Below are positions 46,281 through 58,420 of a stretch of 64,000 nt of DNA, piece by piece. A program made the position numbers and the translations under genes. The stretch is taken from contig NZ_LMFV01000062.1 in the NCBI RefSeq assembly GCF_001427285.1, positions 64,656 to 128,655 on the forward strand, given 5' to 3'. The notes beneath the pieces are model-generated. The model saw nothing but the letters and a program-made list of their open reading frames with translations, did no database searches and had not been told where the DNA came from. This DNA is from Mesorhizobium sp. Root552. Its GTDB lineage: Bacteria > Pseudomonadota > Alphaproteobacteria > Rhizobiales > Rhizobiaceae. Every line of letters begins with the position of its first letter. Within the stretch, counting starts at the first letter, position 1.

Positions 46281-47654
46281 ATGACGAAGTGGTCCCCGAA
46301 CTCCTGGAGAGCAAAGCCAATTCAACAGGTTCCGGCTTATCCGGACATGAATGAATTGAACGCCGTCGAGGCCCAGCTTGCCAGTTTTCCGCCGCTCGTT
46401 TTTGCAGGCGAGGCACGCAAGCTGAAGAAGCAACTTGCCTCCGTCGCGGCCGGCGACGCGTTTCTCTTGCAGGGCGGCGATTGCGCCGAGAGCTTCGCCG
46501 AGCATGGCGCGGACAACATTCGCGACTTCTTCCGCGTATTCCTGCAGATGTCGGTCGTGCTGACCTTCGCCGGCTCCCAGCCGGTGGTGAAGGTTGGCCG
46601 CGTTGCCGGCCAGTTCGCAAAGCCGCGTTCGTCCGACAACGAGACCAAGGGCGAGATCACGCTGCCGAGCTATCGCGGCGACATCATCAACGGCATCGAG
46701 TTCGATACCAAGGCACGCGTTCCCGATCCGCGCCGCCAGGTCATGGCCTACCGCCAGTCGGCGGCCACGCTCAACCTGCTGCGCGCCTTCGCGCAGGGCG
46801 GCTATGCCAGCCTCGAGAACGTTCACCGCTGGATGCTGGGCTTCGTGTCCGACAGCCCGCAGGGTGAGAAGTACGAATCCCTTGCCCGCCGCATCACCGA
46901 GACGATGGACTTCATGAAGGCCGTCGGCATCACCTCGGAAACCAACCATGCGCTGCGCGAGACCGATTTCTACACCAGCCATGAGGCTCTGCTGCTCGGC
47001 TATGAGGAAGCGTTGACCCGCGTCGATTCCACCTCGGGCGACTGGTACGCGACCTCCGGCCACATGATCTGGATCGGCGACCGTACGCGCCAGCCCGACC
47101 ATGCCCACCTCGAATATTGCCGGGGCATCAAGAACCCGCTCGGCCTGAAGTGCGGCCCGTCGCTGACGCCCGATGGCCTGCTGGAGCTGATCGACCAGTT
47201 GAACCCGGAAAACGAGCCCGGCCGCCTTACCCTGATTGCGCGCTTCGGCGCCGACAAGGTCGGCGATCACCTGCCCAAGCTGGTGCGCGCGGTGAAGAAG
47301 GAAGGCCGCTCGGTGGTCTGGTCCTGCGATCCGATGCACGGCAACACCATCACGGCAGCCGGCTACAAGACCCGTCCGTTCGACCGCATCCTGAAGGAAG
47401 TGCAGTCCTTCTTCGATGTCCATCGGGCCGAGGGCACGCATCCGGGCGGCATCCACGTCGAGATGACCGGCAAGAACGTCACCGAATGCACCGGCGGCGC
47501 CCGCGCCATCACGGCAGAGGAGTTGCAGGACCGCTATCACACCCATTGCGATCCGCGCCTCAACGCCGATCAGGCCATCGAGCTTGCGTTCCTGGTCTCG
47601 GACCTTTTGAAGAAGAACAATCCGATCCAGCACAAGCACGCCGTCAACGGCTGA
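46281..47654 (+). CDS. aroG: Class II 3-deoxy-7-phosphoheptulonate (DAHP) synthase
   Basis: 457-residue first enzyme of the shikimate pathway, joining phosphoenolpyruvate and erythrose 4-phosphate. It is of the plant/class II (AroAII) type, as shown by [14 protein letters not shown] with the metal-binding Cys, [12 protein letters not shown], and [18 protein letters not shown] near the end. Residues for PEP binding such as [10 protein letters not shown] are intact. The ATG at 46281 gives the family length. Symbol by function; class II enzymes are also called aroF or aroH. A terminator follows. Confidence 0.93.
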   Translation: MTKWSPNSWRAKPIQQVPAYPDMNELNAVEAQLASFPPLVFAGEARKLKKQLASVAAGDAFLLQGGDCAESFAEHGADNIRDFFRVFLQMSVVLTFAGSQPVVKVGRVAGQFAKPRSSDNETKGEITLPSYRGDIINGIEFDTKARVPDPRRQVMAYRQSAATLNLLRAFAQGGYASLENVHRWMLGFVSDSPQGEKYESLARRITETMDFMKAVGITSETNHALRETDFYTSHEALLLGYEEALTRVDSTSGDWYATSGHMIWIGDRTRQPDHAHLEYCRGIKNPLGLKCGPSLTPDGLLELIDQLNPENEPGRLTLIARFGADKVGDHLPKLVRAVKKEGRSVVWSCDPMHGNTITAAGYKTRPFDRILKEVQSFFDVHRAEGTHPGGIHVEMTGKNVTECTGGARAITAEELQDRYHTHCDPRLNADQAIELAFLVSDLLKKNNPIQHKHAVNG

Positions 47655-47679
47655 TTGGCTGGATAAGGCACCCGTATCG

Positions 47680-47714
47680 AAAAAGGCGTCCGCAACAGCG
47701 GGCGCCTTTTTCAT
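47680..47714 (+). terminator. Intrinsic terminator after the DAHP synthase gene
   Basis: Stem AAAAAGGCG-TCCGC / GCGGG-CGCCTTTTT with a small mismatch and a CAACA-type loop, ending in a T-run. It could also act on the minus strand for the cyclase gene that converges from the other side. Confidence 0.75.
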
Positions 47715-47803
47715 GTCGGCCCTGTCAACGCCGGCTATGGCCGGGGCCGGGGCAATGGGAAAGACTGGAACTGCGGCGGTGGCAGGTGGCGAACGTCCTG
47801 ACC

Positions 47804-48874
47804 CTAGTCCTTCTTGTAGAGCATCCAGTTCTTGCTGCCTTGCCCCACCATCGAGGAGTGCCGCGTCACCTTGTTGCGGCCGCCGACCTTGGAGCGGTAG
47901 AGCGCCTGGTCGGCCTTCACGTAAAGGTCTTCCGGATTTTCCGCTTCGGAGGCCATGCACACGCCCATCGAGACGGTAACGGTGCCGTAGTTGGTGGCGG
48001 TCTGGCTGCTGGAGAACTGCGTCTGCTCGATCAGCTTGCGCAGGCGCTCGGCGATGTCGCAGGTGATGTCTTCGCTGGTACCCTCGACGATCAGGGCAAA
48101 TTCCTCGCCGCCGGTGCGGGCAACGAAAACGCCGCGCCTGACGCTGGATTGCAGGATATCGGCAACGGTGCGGATGATCTTGTCGCCGACGGGGTGGCCG
48201 AACTTGTCGTTGATGTCCTTGAAGCGGTCGATGTCGACGAGGACCAGGGCGTTGAACAGGATGCCCTTGTTGCTGTTGTAGATGCGGGCGATTTCCTTGT
48301 CGAAGGCGCGCCGGTTCCAGACCTGCGTCAGCGGATCGGTGTCGGCAAGGCGCTTGTATTCCTCAAGCTTGGACTTGACGCTCTCCAGTTCCGCCGTCTT
48401 GTCGTTCAGCGTGTTCGCCACCTGCTTGCCGCGGTCGATGGTCGAGGCGGTGGCCACCGAAACGGCGCTGACGATCTTTTGCAGGAGGTCGCGCGAGATC
48501 GTGGCCCGGTTGGCCAGGCCGCCGGACGTCTCGTGCAGGATCTTGCCGTATTTCTCGACCTGCGTGCGTTCGTTGCGCAGAAGGGAGGCGATGTCTTCGA
48601 GTTCCTTGGCCAGCACGTCGCGGGCCTGGTCGACAATGCCTTGCCCGTGGTTTTGTGCGAAGAACTGGCGACCGATGCGGTCGAGGTCGTCCTGTGTCGG
48701 GCGGCTGCTCAGCGCCACGACGGCGAGGCTGAGTTCCGGATTGGTGCCGGCGAGCGCCTCGTAGAAGATTTCATAGTTTCGAGGAGCACCGACCACGCCA
48801 AGCTGGCGCATTGTGGCCACGACCGTGGTGGCCAAGTCGGAGTTTCGGTCTTGCGAAACTGCTGCCGGCTGCAT
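47804..48874 (-). CDS. GGDEF-domain diguanylate cyclase
   Basis: 356 residues. The C-terminal GGDEF domain (about 180-340) has the active-site motif GGEEF in RTGGEEFALIVEG, so it can make cyclic di-GMP. The residues in front of it read RGVF rather than RxxD, so the product-inhibition site is absent. The N-terminal part (about 1-170) is a helical, probably coiled-coil region with no membrane helix, and no sensor domain is recognised. It stands alone, convergent with the DAHP synthase gene. Confidence 0.9.
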   Translation of the reverse strand: MQPAAVSQDRNSDLATTVVATMRQLGVVGAPRNYEIFYEALAGTNPELSLAVVALSSRPTQDDLDRIGRQFFAQNHGQGIVDQARDVLAKELEDIASLLRNERTQVEKYGKILHETSGGLANRATISRDLLQKIVSAVSVATASTIDRGKQVANTLNDKTAELESVKSKLEEYKRLADTDPLTQVWNRRAFDKEIARIYNSNKGILFNALVLVDIDRFKDINDKFGHPVGDKIIRTVADILQSSVRRGVFVARTGGEEFALIVEGTSEDITCDIAERLRKLIEQTQFSSSQTATNYGTVTVSMGVCMASEAENPEDLYVKADQALYRSKVGGRNKVTRHSSMVGQGSKNWMLYKKD

Positions 48875-49169
48875 GAAACGACCCCCACTCCCTCAGAGCC
48901 GGTGGGCCTCTGCAATGGCATGATCACCGGTCGGGGAGCGCATCCCGAAATTTCAATAAACATTGCGAAGATACGTGCCCCCAAAGATCGATCTTCACAA
49001 CCATACCTATAATTTGCCTTGGCTAAAGTTTCCTTAATTCCGCGAAAGTGAAGGGTCTTTCTTCTACCTGAAGATGTAGATCGTTACTGGTCGCAGTCAG
49101 GACAACCATAAATGTATTTGCTGATAAACAGATGTATCGGATAACGGCATGTCAATTGGCAGGGGCAAG

Positions 49170-49592
49170 ATGATGGCAACGACACACACCGGATCATGCT
49201 TGTGCGGCAAGGTGCGGTTCAAAGCGCGCGGTCCATTGCGGGGCGTTGCCTATTGCCATTGCTCGCAATGTCGCCGGCAGACGGGGCACTACCTTGCGGC
49301 AACCAACGTCAATGACGCGGATATAGATATCGAGGGCTCGGATGCCCTTGTCTGGTACGCGGCATCCCGCTTCGCCAGGCGCGGATTTTGCGGCTCGTGT
49401 GGGTCGGTGATGTTCTGGAAGCACAACGACCTCGACGAGGTTTCAGTGATGGCCGGATCGTTCGACATGCCGACGGGGCTGAAGGCGGAATGCCACATCT
49501 TCGTGGCCGATAAGGGCGATTATTACGAGATCGACGACGGTTTGCCGCAATTTGCCCGTTCAACACCGTCGATCAAGGTTGCCGACGATTGA
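49170..49592 (+). CDS. GFA-family (glutathione-dependent formaldehyde-activating enzyme-like) protein
   Basis: About 140-residue zinc protein. The Cys ligands are in GSCLCGKVRF, YCHCSQCRRQTG and FCGSCGSVMFW. Proteins of this family are named after Gfa, which adds glutathione to formaldehyde, but most members have other or unknown roles. The start is ATG at 49170 or 49173 with AGGGGCAAG upstream; an ATG at 49149 is less well placed. No formaldehyde genes are near. Confidence 0.87.
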   Translation: MMATTHTGSCLCGKVRFKARGPLRGVAYCHCSQCRRQTGHYLAATNVNDADIDIEGSDALVWYAASRFARRGFCGSCGSVMFWKHNDLDEVSVMAGSFDMPTGLKAECHIFVADKGDYYEIDDGLPQFARSTPSIKVADD

Positions 49593-49676
49593 AGGTTGGA
49601 GGATAAGCGCACCGTTTCATCGAACGGTCACAATCCTGCAATTTTTGCTCCCGGCGACTCTCAAGGAAATAATCAC

Positions 49677-50036
49677 ATGAAGCGGCTGATCGATGCGTTC
49701 TTCAACTCCGTGCGGGCGTTTCGCCGGCTGGCCGGCAGCGAAGCCGCATTCCAGCAGGAACTCATTCTCCTGCTGATCGCGATTCCGGTGGGCTGGCTGA
49801 TCTCCTCGTCATGGAGCGGCTATGCCTTGCTCATCGCTTCGATCCTCGTGCTGATCCTTGTCGAGGTGCTCAACACCGGCATCGAGGCGACCTGCGATGC
49901 CGTCAGCCGCGAGTTCAACATAGACATCCAGCTTGCCAAGGATTGCGGCTCGCTGGCGGTGCTTATCGCCGTCGTGCTCACCGCGGGCGTCTGGGGCTTT
50001 GCCCTCATCGAAAGGCTCGTGGGCGCGCCTGTCTGA
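49677..50036 (+). CDS. dgkA: Diacylglycerol kinase DgkA
   Basis: 119-residue integral membrane enzyme with three helices that phosphorylates diacylglycerol, recycling it into phospholipid. The family core VEVLNTGIEATCDAVSREFN with catalytic Glu is present, as is the N-terminal RAFRRLAGSEAAFQQEL. The ATG at 49677 with AAGGA upstream was chosen over an upstream frame start. Confidence 0.93.
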   Translation: MKRLIDAFFNSVRAFRRLAGSEAAFQQELILLLIAIPVGWLISSSWSGYALLIASILVLILVEVLNTGIEATCDAVSREFNIDIQLAKDCGSLAVLIAVVLTAGVWGFALIERLVGAPV

Positions 50037-50105
50037 GCTTGCTGCGCAACGGTGCTTCTAACGCCCGCGCAAAGTGCTAGATTGAGCGCATCGGGGAGGG
50101 GCGTC

Positions 50106-50819
50106 ATGTTGTCTTTCCAGAAGATTCGCGCACGGGCAGCCGACCGCAAGGGCGGCGACGACGTGCTGATGTCGCTTCTCGGTTCCGCGCCCGACAATGC
50201 CGCAGTCGCGCGGATCGCCGACGACCGGATCTTGTCGACTATGGCCGAGCGCATTTTCGCAGCCGGATTCGTTTGGCGCGTCATCGAGCAGAAATGGCCG
50301 GGTTTCGAGGAAGCGTTCCTGCGTTTCGAGCCGAAGCGGCTTCTCTTCCAGCCGGAAGATTTCTGGCACGACCTTGCCTCCGACAAGCGCATCGTGCGCA
50401 ATCCGCAAAAGATACTGGCTGTGCGCGAGAACGCTTTTTTCGTTGATCGCGTCTCGAAGGAACATGGCGGCTTCGGGAAATTCCTGAGCACGTGGCCGGC
50501 CAACGACCAGCTGGGGCTGATGGCTTACCTCGGCAAATATGGCAGCCGGCTCGGCGGGAATACGGGACAGTATTTCCTGCGCTGGCTGGAGTGGGACACC
50601 TTCATCGTCTCGCAGGACATGGTAGCCGCGTTGCGCGATGCCGGGCTCGACATTGCCGAAAGCCCGACATCGAAGAAGGACCTGGCCAAGGTCCAGGCGC
50701 AGGTCAACGAATGGGCCGACGAGACCAAGCTTCCCCGCAAGCACATATCGCGCATATTGGCGATGTCGATCGGCCAGAACAATTCGCCCGAGACGATCCG
50801 CGAATATACGGGTGAGTAG
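50106..50819 (+). CDS. DNA-3-methyladenine glycosylase I-like protein
   Basis: 237-residue protein related to the Tag glycosylase family, which removes 3-methyladenine from DNA. The pattern FVWRVIEQKWPGFEEAFLRFEP, NPQKILAVRENA and the helical C-terminus agree with the family, but it is longer than classical Tag (about 190) and belongs to a divergent alphaproteobacterial group, so activity is uncertain. It precedes nadE by 45 bp on the same strand and may be co-transcribed. Confidence 0.65.
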   Translation: MLSFQKIRARAADRKGGDDVLMSLLGSAPDNAAVARIADDRILSTMAERIFAAGFVWRVIEQKWPGFEEAFLRFEPKRLLFQPEDFWHDLASDKRIVRNPQKILAVRENAFFVDRVSKEHGGFGKFLSTWPANDQLGLMAYLGKYGSRLGGNTGQYFLRWLEWDTFIVSQDMVAALRDAGLDIAESPTSKKDLAKVQAQVNEWADETKLPRKHISRILAMSIGQNNSPETIREYTGE

Positions 50820-50864
50820 AAAGCGGCCATTGCCGGTTGCGTTGCCGCAAGTTAAATCCAAGGC

Positions 50865-52547
50865 ATGACCAAGAAGACCATTCCCGATACGTTGCGCATC
50901 GCAATTGCCCAGCTGAACCCTACGGTTGGTGACGTCGCCGGCAATCTTGCCAAGGCGCGCGAGGCGAGGGCGGATGCGGCTCGCCAAGGCGCTGATCTCG
51001 TCCTGTTCACCGAACTGTTCATCGCAGGCTATCCGCCGGAGGACCTTGTTCTGAAGCCGGCCTTCCTGAAGGCATGCGAACGCGCCGCGCAGGAGCTTGC
51101 CGGCGAGACCGCCGACGGCGGCCCCGGCGTCATCATCGGCACGCCGCTGAAGCGCAAGAGCGGCACGCACAACTCGATCGTCGTCGCCGATGGCGGCAAG
51201 ATCATCGCCGAGCGCTACAAGATCGATCTGCCGAACTACGGCGAGTTCGACGAGAAACGCGTCTTCCAGGCGGGGCCTGAGGTGCCGGGGCCGGTCAATT
51301 TCCGCGGCATCCGGCTGGGTATCCCGATCTGCGAGGACATCTGGGGTGAGCTTGGCGTCTGCGAGACGCTGGCCGAAAGCGGTGCCGAAATCCTGCTGGT
51401 GCCGAACGGTTCGCCTTACTATCGCACCAAGGTCGACATCCGCCATCAGGTCGCCATTAAACAGGTCATCGAGACGGGTCTGCCGCTGATTTATGCCAAC
51501 CAGCTTGGTGGTCAGGACGAGCTGGTGTTCGACGGCGCGTCCTTCGCCATTGGGGCCGACAAGTCGCTCGCCTTCCAGATGAGCCAGTTCGAGGACGCGG
51601 TCGACGTCACGACCTGGAAGCGGAAGGCCGACGGCTGGGTTTGCACCGAAGGTCCGATGTCGAAAATCCCCGAGAAGCAGGAGGCCGACTATCGTGCCTG
51701 CATGCTGGGCCTGCGCGACTATGTGAACAAGAATGGCTTCAAGAACGTCGTGCTTGGCCTTTCAGGCGGCATCGATTCGGCGATCTGCGCGGCACTGGCG
51801 GTGGACGCGTTGGGCGAGGAGCGGCTGCGGGCAGTCATGATGCCATACCGCTATACGTCGAAGGACTCGCTGAAGGACGCCGAGGATTGCGCCCGCGCGC
51901 TTGGCTGCCGCTATGACATCGTGCCGATCTTCGAGCCCGTCGAAGGCTTCATGCATGCACTCACCCAGCTTTTCGACGGCACCAAGGAAGGCATCACCGA
52001 GGAAAACCTGCAATCGCGCGCCCGCGGCACGATCCTGATGGCGATCTCGAACAAGTTCGGTTCGATGGTGGTGACGACGGGCAACAAGAGCGAGATGTCG
52101 GTTGGCTACGCCACGCTTTACGGCGACATGAACGGCGGCTTCAATCCGATCAAGGACCTCTACAAGATGCAGGTCTATGCCATTTCGCGCTGGCGCAACA
52201 CGCATGTGCCGCCCGGAGCGCTTGGGCCTTCGGGCGAAATCATCCCGCAAAACATCATCGACAAGGCACCGTCAGCCGAACTGCGCGAAAACCAGACCGA
52301 CCAGGATTCGCTGCCGCCATATCCCGTGCTCGACGACATCCTTGAATGCCTGGTCGAAAACGAGATGGGCGTGGACGAGATCGTCAAGCGCGGCCACGAC
52401 CGCGCTACGGTCGCGAGGGTGGAAAATCTGCTCTACATCGCCGAATACAAGCGCCGGCAGGCAGCCCCCGGCGTCAAGATCACGAAGAAGAACTTCGGCC
52501 GCGACCGCCGCTATCCGATCACCAACCGGTTCCGCGACCGGGACTGA
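50865..52547 (+). CDS. nadE: Glutamine-dependent NAD+ synthetase
   Basis: 560-residue two-domain enzyme for the last step of NAD synthesis. The N-terminal nitrilase-like glutaminase has the Glu in LFTELFIAGYPPEDL and Cys in GIPICEDIWGELG; the C-terminal synthetase has the P-loop LGLSGGIDSAICAALAVD. Length matches the bacterial glutamine-using type. It is followed by gltX after 51 bp. Confidence 0.95.
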   Translation: MTKKTIPDTLRIAIAQLNPTVGDVAGNLAKAREARADAARQGADLVLFTELFIAGYPPEDLVLKPAFLKACERAAQELAGETADGGPGVIIGTPLKRKSGTHNSIVVADGGKIIAERYKIDLPNYGEFDEKRVFQAGPEVPGPVNFRGIRLGIPICEDIWGELGVCETLAESGAEILLVPNGSPYYRTKVDIRHQVAIKQVIETGLPLIYANQLGGQDELVFDGASFAIGADKSLAFQMSQFEDAVDVTTWKRKADGWVCTEGPMSKIPEKQEADYRACMLGLRDYVNKNGFKNVVLGLSGGIDSAICAALAVDALGEERLRAVMMPYRYTSKDSLKDAEDCARALGCRYDIVPIFEPVEGFMHALTQLFDGTKEGITEENLQSRARGTILMAISNKFGSMVVTTGNKSEMSVGYATLYGDMNGGFNPIKDLYKMQVYAISRWRNTHVPPGALGPSGEIIPQNIIDKAPSAELRENQTDQDSLPPYPVLDDILECLVENEMGVDEIVKRGHDRATVARVENLLYIAEYKRRQAAPGVKITKKNFGRDRRYPITNRFRDRD

Positions 52548-52598
52548 TCGAAACGGCGCGATCTTGTAAACCTTGAAAGCATCCGTTACGCCCCGTTC

Positions 52599-53972
52599 AT
52601 GACCGTTACAGTCCGCTTTGCTCCGTCGCCCACGGGCCGAATCCACATCGGCAACGCTCGTACAGCCTTGTTCAACTGGCTGTTTTCGCAAAAGGCCAAG
52701 GGCCGTTTCATCCAGCGCTTTGACGATACGGATGTCGTCCGTTCAAAGCAGGAGTATTCCGACTCGATCCTTTACGACCTGCATTGGCTAGGCATTTTCC
52801 CCGATGCGATCGACTATCAGTCCAAGCGCTTCGATATCTACGATGCCGCGGTTGAGAAACTGAAGGCGGCGGGTGTTCTCTACGCCTGCTATGAAACGCC
52901 GGAAGAACTTGACCTGCGGCGCAAGATTCGCCGCACGCGCGGGTTGCCGCCGGTCTATGGCCGCGAAGCCTTGACGCTGACGGCCGAGCAGATTGCCGAA
53001 TACCAGCAGGACGGCCGCAAGCCGCACTGGCGCTTTTTGCTTCCCAATTTCGCGTCCGATCCGTTGCATCCCGAGCGCACTGATATCCGCTGGAACGACC
53101 TGGTGCGCGGCGAGGAGACCGTAGACCTCGCCTCGCTGTCTGATCCGGTGCTGGTGCGCGAGGACGGCACCTATCTCTACACGCTGCCTTCGGTTGTCGA
53201 TGACATCGACATGGGCGTCACCCACGTCATCCGTGGCGACGACCATGTCACCAACACCGGCGTGCAGATGGCCTTGTTCAAGGCGCTTGGCGCTGAGTTG
53301 CCGACCTTCGGTCATCACAATCTGCTGACGACGACGACCGGCGAGGGCCTTTCCAAGCGCACCGGCGCGCTGTCCATCGAGAGCCTGCGGGAAGCCGGCA
53401 TCGAGCCGATGGCCATTGCGTCGCTGGCGGTTCTCATCGGCACTTCCGAAAGCGTGCAGGCAATGCCGACCATGACCGAGCTGGCCGATCATTTCGACCC
53501 AGCGGCGACATCGAAATCGGCTGCGAAGTTCGACCCTGACGAGCTTTTCGTACTCAATCGAACCCTGCTTCATCACATGCCTTTTTCCGAGGCGCGCGAT
53601 CGGCTGATCGTGTTGGGCGTATCGGATTCCCGCGCCGAACCGTTCTGGAACGCAGTGCGCGGTAATCTCGACAAACTGCCGGATGCGGCCAAGTGGTGGC
53701 GGATCGTCAACGACGGCGTTCAGGACAAGCCCGAATTCTCGGACGAGGATCGGGACTTCCTGCGCCAGGCTTTTGATCTGTTGCCGGAGGAGCCGTGGGA
53801 CGGTTCCGTCTGGAAAACTTGGACCGCAGCCGTTCGCGAAAGTAGCGGACGCAAGGGCAAGGCGCTTTTTGCGCCGCTTCGTCTGGCGCTTACCGGGCTG
53901 TCTTCCGGGCCGGAGCTTGCAGATCTATTGCCTCTTCTCGGTCGGGAAGGAACGTTGGCCCGACGACCCTGA
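52599..53972 (+). CDS. gltX: Glutamyl-tRNA synthetase (short, GltX2-like)
   Basis: 457-residue class I synthetase charging tRNA-Glu, possibly also tRNA-Gln. The HIGH motif region is [20 protein letters not shown] at the N-terminus, and the KMSKS-equivalent is GLSKRTG near residue 250. Length fits the shorter of the two GltX paralogues that rhizobia often carry. The 3' end overlaps the convergent DUF2865 gene by 83 bp. Confidence 0.92.
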   Translation: MTVTVRFAPSPTGRIHIGNARTALFNWLFSQKAKGRFIQRFDDTDVVRSKQEYSDSILYDLHWLGIFPDAIDYQSKRFDIYDAAVEKLKAAGVLYACYETPEELDLRRKIRRTRGLPPVYGREALTLTAEQIAEYQQDGRKPHWRFLLPNFASDPLHPERTDIRWNDLVRGEETVDLASLSDPVLVREDGTYLYTLPSVVDDIDMGVTHVIRGDDHVTNTGVQMALFKALGAELPTFGHHNLLTTTTGEGLSKRTGALSIESLREAGIEPMAIASLAVLIGTSESVQAMPTMTELADHFDPAATSKSAAKFDPDELFVLNRTLLHHMPFSEARDRLIVLGVSDSRAEPFWNAVRGNLDKLPDAAKWWRIVNDGVQDKPEFSDEDRDFLRQAFDLLPEEPWDGSVWKTWTAAVRESSGRKGKALFAPLRLALTGLSSGPELADLLPLLGREGTLARRP

Positions 53973-54954
53973 CCTTGCGGTCCTCGTCGATCTCTCGCTC
54001 TACCGGCGTGATATCCTTTGCCGTGTCCGTTGAAGGGGCAGCAGGCCTGGTCGGTTCGACTTCGACAATCGACGATCCCGGCTGCGAAACCACCTTCGGG
54101 AACCGGGCATCAGGCGTGCTTCCAAGTAGTGAGGAATCCCGGACGGTGCCGCAACTGCAGCTTAGTTCGCGGGTTACGTCCAGCCGCTTGAAAACGAAAG
54201 CGTTGGGCAACTGGCTGTAAGGGCCTCCCGTGACGGACGACAGCATGTCGCCGGCCTTGGTGTCGCCTCGCTCGGCATAGAACAGCTCGACATTCGTGCC
54301 GGGGCAGGCGGCTTCGCATCGGGCCTGGTCGCGCTGGAAGTCGCCGGCTGAGGCTACGGTCGACATCGGGAAGAAATAGCCGTCGCAGGTGCGCACGCAA
54401 AGCGTGCGGTATTCATCGTCAAGACGCAGGAAACCTTCGCCGCTCCTTCGGATGATGACGCCCTTGTTCAACGCCTGCTCCTGTCTTTCGACATGTGGAG
54501 CCTCACCTAGTCGTTCTTCATCATCCCACGGCGAGGATCGCAGGATGATGACCTGCCCCTTGCGGCAACCATTGGCTTCGAGGGAAGCCATGATGCGGGC
54601 ATGATCGCGGTGGCCCGTTTGACCAGCGTTCGACGCTCGCTCGCGTTGCAGGGTGTCGAGATTGGCATTCATGCGATCGATGGTGCTGTTGATGTCGGCG
54701 CAGTCCTTGATCGCATTGCCGGAGAGTTGGAAATCGCACTGCTGCTGGCGCGCATGGTCGCGCGCGATCTCGATCTGCTCGACCTGTTCGGCAATCGCAT
54801 CGTCAAACTGGCCGGCAGTGCCTGGAGCGCCAGCGAGTTCCGCCTCGAGTTGACGGCAGATGTCCGAAGCAGCGACAGACGGAAGCGAAGCGGCGACCGT
54901 CATCACGCCCGCAAGCGCCAAGGCAATTGTCAGTTTTCGCTTCTGACCCTGCAC
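53890..54954 (-). CDS. DUF2865 secreted protein
   Basis: 354 residues starting with a signal peptide ([19 protein letters not shown], cut after SVAA). The DUF2865 core is around [36 protein letters not shown], with several Cys pairs, and is usually found in alphaproteobacterial envelope proteins of unknown role. Start is GTG at 54954 with GGGG upstream. Its last 27 codons lie inside the convergent gltX gene. Confidence 0.85.
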   Translation of the reverse strand: MQGQKRKLTIALALAGVMTVAASLPSVAASDICRQLEAELAGAPGTAGQFDDAIAEQVEQIEIARDHARQQQCDFQLSGNAIKDCADINSTIDRMNANLDTLQRERASNAGQTGHRDHARIMASLEANGCRKGQVIILRSSPWDDEERLGEAPHVERQEQALNKGVIIRRSGEGFLRLDDEYRTLCVRTCDGYFFPMSTVASAGDFQRDQARCEAACPGTNVELFYAERGDTKAGDMLSSVTGGPYSQLPNAFVFKRLDVTRELSCSCGTVRDSSLLGSTPDARFPKVVSQPGSSIVEVEPTRPAAPSTDTAKDITPVEREIDEDRKVRVVGPTFLPDREEAIDLQAPARKTAR

Positions 54955-55006
54955 TTTCGCCCCATTTTCAAAACCGCATCCGGCAGGCTAGCGCGCAGCA
55001 AGTTAA

Positions 55007-57367
<2,361 letters not shown>

Positions 57368-57513
57368 ATCGCTGCTCCCCTCGCTCACCATGGGACCCAG
57401 AAGCCGATGCTTTTTATTATTGTCCGGCTCTAACCGTTTGTTTTGGCGCAATCATTTCCGGAAACAAACCGGCGTTACGCTCTGCGTTACATGTTCGTAC
57501 TAGCACGCTTTCG

Positions 57514-58293
57514 TCAAAAGGCACTCACGTAGAGGCCGCCATCCACCGGGATGTTCTGCCCTGTCAGGTAGCCAGCGTGGACGGAACAGAGGAAGGCGCA
57601 GATTTGCCCGAATTCTTCCGGGGTGCCCAGCCGCTTTGCCGGAATATCCGCGCTGATGCGCGCCTTGCGCGCGGTTGCCGCGGCAGGGTCCTCGACGGAA
57701 CCCGGTTCGTGCGGTCCGCGCAGACGGTCGGTATCCAGCTTGCCGGGCAACAGGTTGTTGATGGTGACGTTGCGGTCGGCCACCGTGCGGGTAATGCCGG
57801 CGAGGAAGGAGGTCAGGCCGGCACGGGCGCCAGACGAGAGATCGAGTCCGGGGATCGGCATGTAGACCGACAGCGACGTGATGTTGACGATGCGGCCGAA
57901 GCCGCGCGCGGCCATGCCATCGACGACGGCTTTGACCAGTTCGATCGGCGTGACCATGTTCTGAGTGACGCCGGCGAGGATCTTTTCGCGGTCGAGTTCG
58001 CGAAAATCGCGGAACGGCGGGCCGGCGTTGTTGTTGACGAGAATGTCCGGATCGGGGCAGGCCGCCAGCAGGGTTTTCTGGACCGCTGGCTGTGAAACAT
58101 CGCCGGCGATTTCGGTGACGGTGACGCCAAAGCGCTCGCGGATTTCAGCGGCGGTTCGGGCCAGCGCCTCGGCATTGCGCCCGTTGACGACTATATCGCA
58201 GCCGGCTTCGGCCAGCGCCATGGCGCAGCCGCGCCCGAGCCCCTTGCTCGACGCGCAGACGATGGCTTTGCGGCCGCGAATACCAAGATCCAT
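57514..58293 (-). CDS. SDR-family protein lacking the catalytic Tyr/Lys
   Basis: 259-residue short-chain dehydrogenase/reductase-fold protein with a Rossmann fold. The cofactor loop ASSKGLGRG, the NNNAG motif and the Ser in NITSLS are present, but the YxxxK pair is replaced by S153 and R157 (SSGARAGL). This marks the 'beta-ketoacyl reductase-like' subgroup with an altered active site rather than decay, since the rest is intact. The gene is preceded by GGAAGG and lies 146 bp beyond the malic enzyme start on the same strand. Confidence 0.85.
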   Translation of the reverse strand: MDLGIRGRKAIVCASSKGLGRGCAMALAEAGCDIVVNGRNAEALARTAAEIRERFGVTVTEIAGDVSQPAVQKTLLAACPDPDILVNNNAGPPFRDFRELDREKILAGVTQNMVTPIELVKAVVDGMAARGFGRIVNITSLSVYMPIPGLDLSSGARAGLTSFLAGITRTVADRNVTINNLLPGKLDTDRLRGPHEPGSVEDPAAATARKARISADIPAKRLGTPEEFGQICAFLCSVHAGYLTGQNIPVDGGLYVSAF

Positions 58294-58420
58294 GAGATGT
58301 TCCTTCCAGTTCCTGATCCGGTCACTTGCCTGACGCTACCCTGCGGGCTGGATCAATCGCAACTGTCATACGCTTGTTGCATGAATCGCGGCATAGGCAT
58401 CACCAAAAGGTGAGATTGCG

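Noticed and set aside
45849-47960. 703-codon open frame on the minus strand opposite the DAHP synthase gene
   Set aside because: Same cause: antisense of a clear gene, with no ribosome site and no sensible protein.
47117-49012. 631-codon plus-strand open frame crossing the DAHP synthase end and the cyclase gene
   Set aside because: Spans two real genes in wrong frame or strand; the product is low-complexity.
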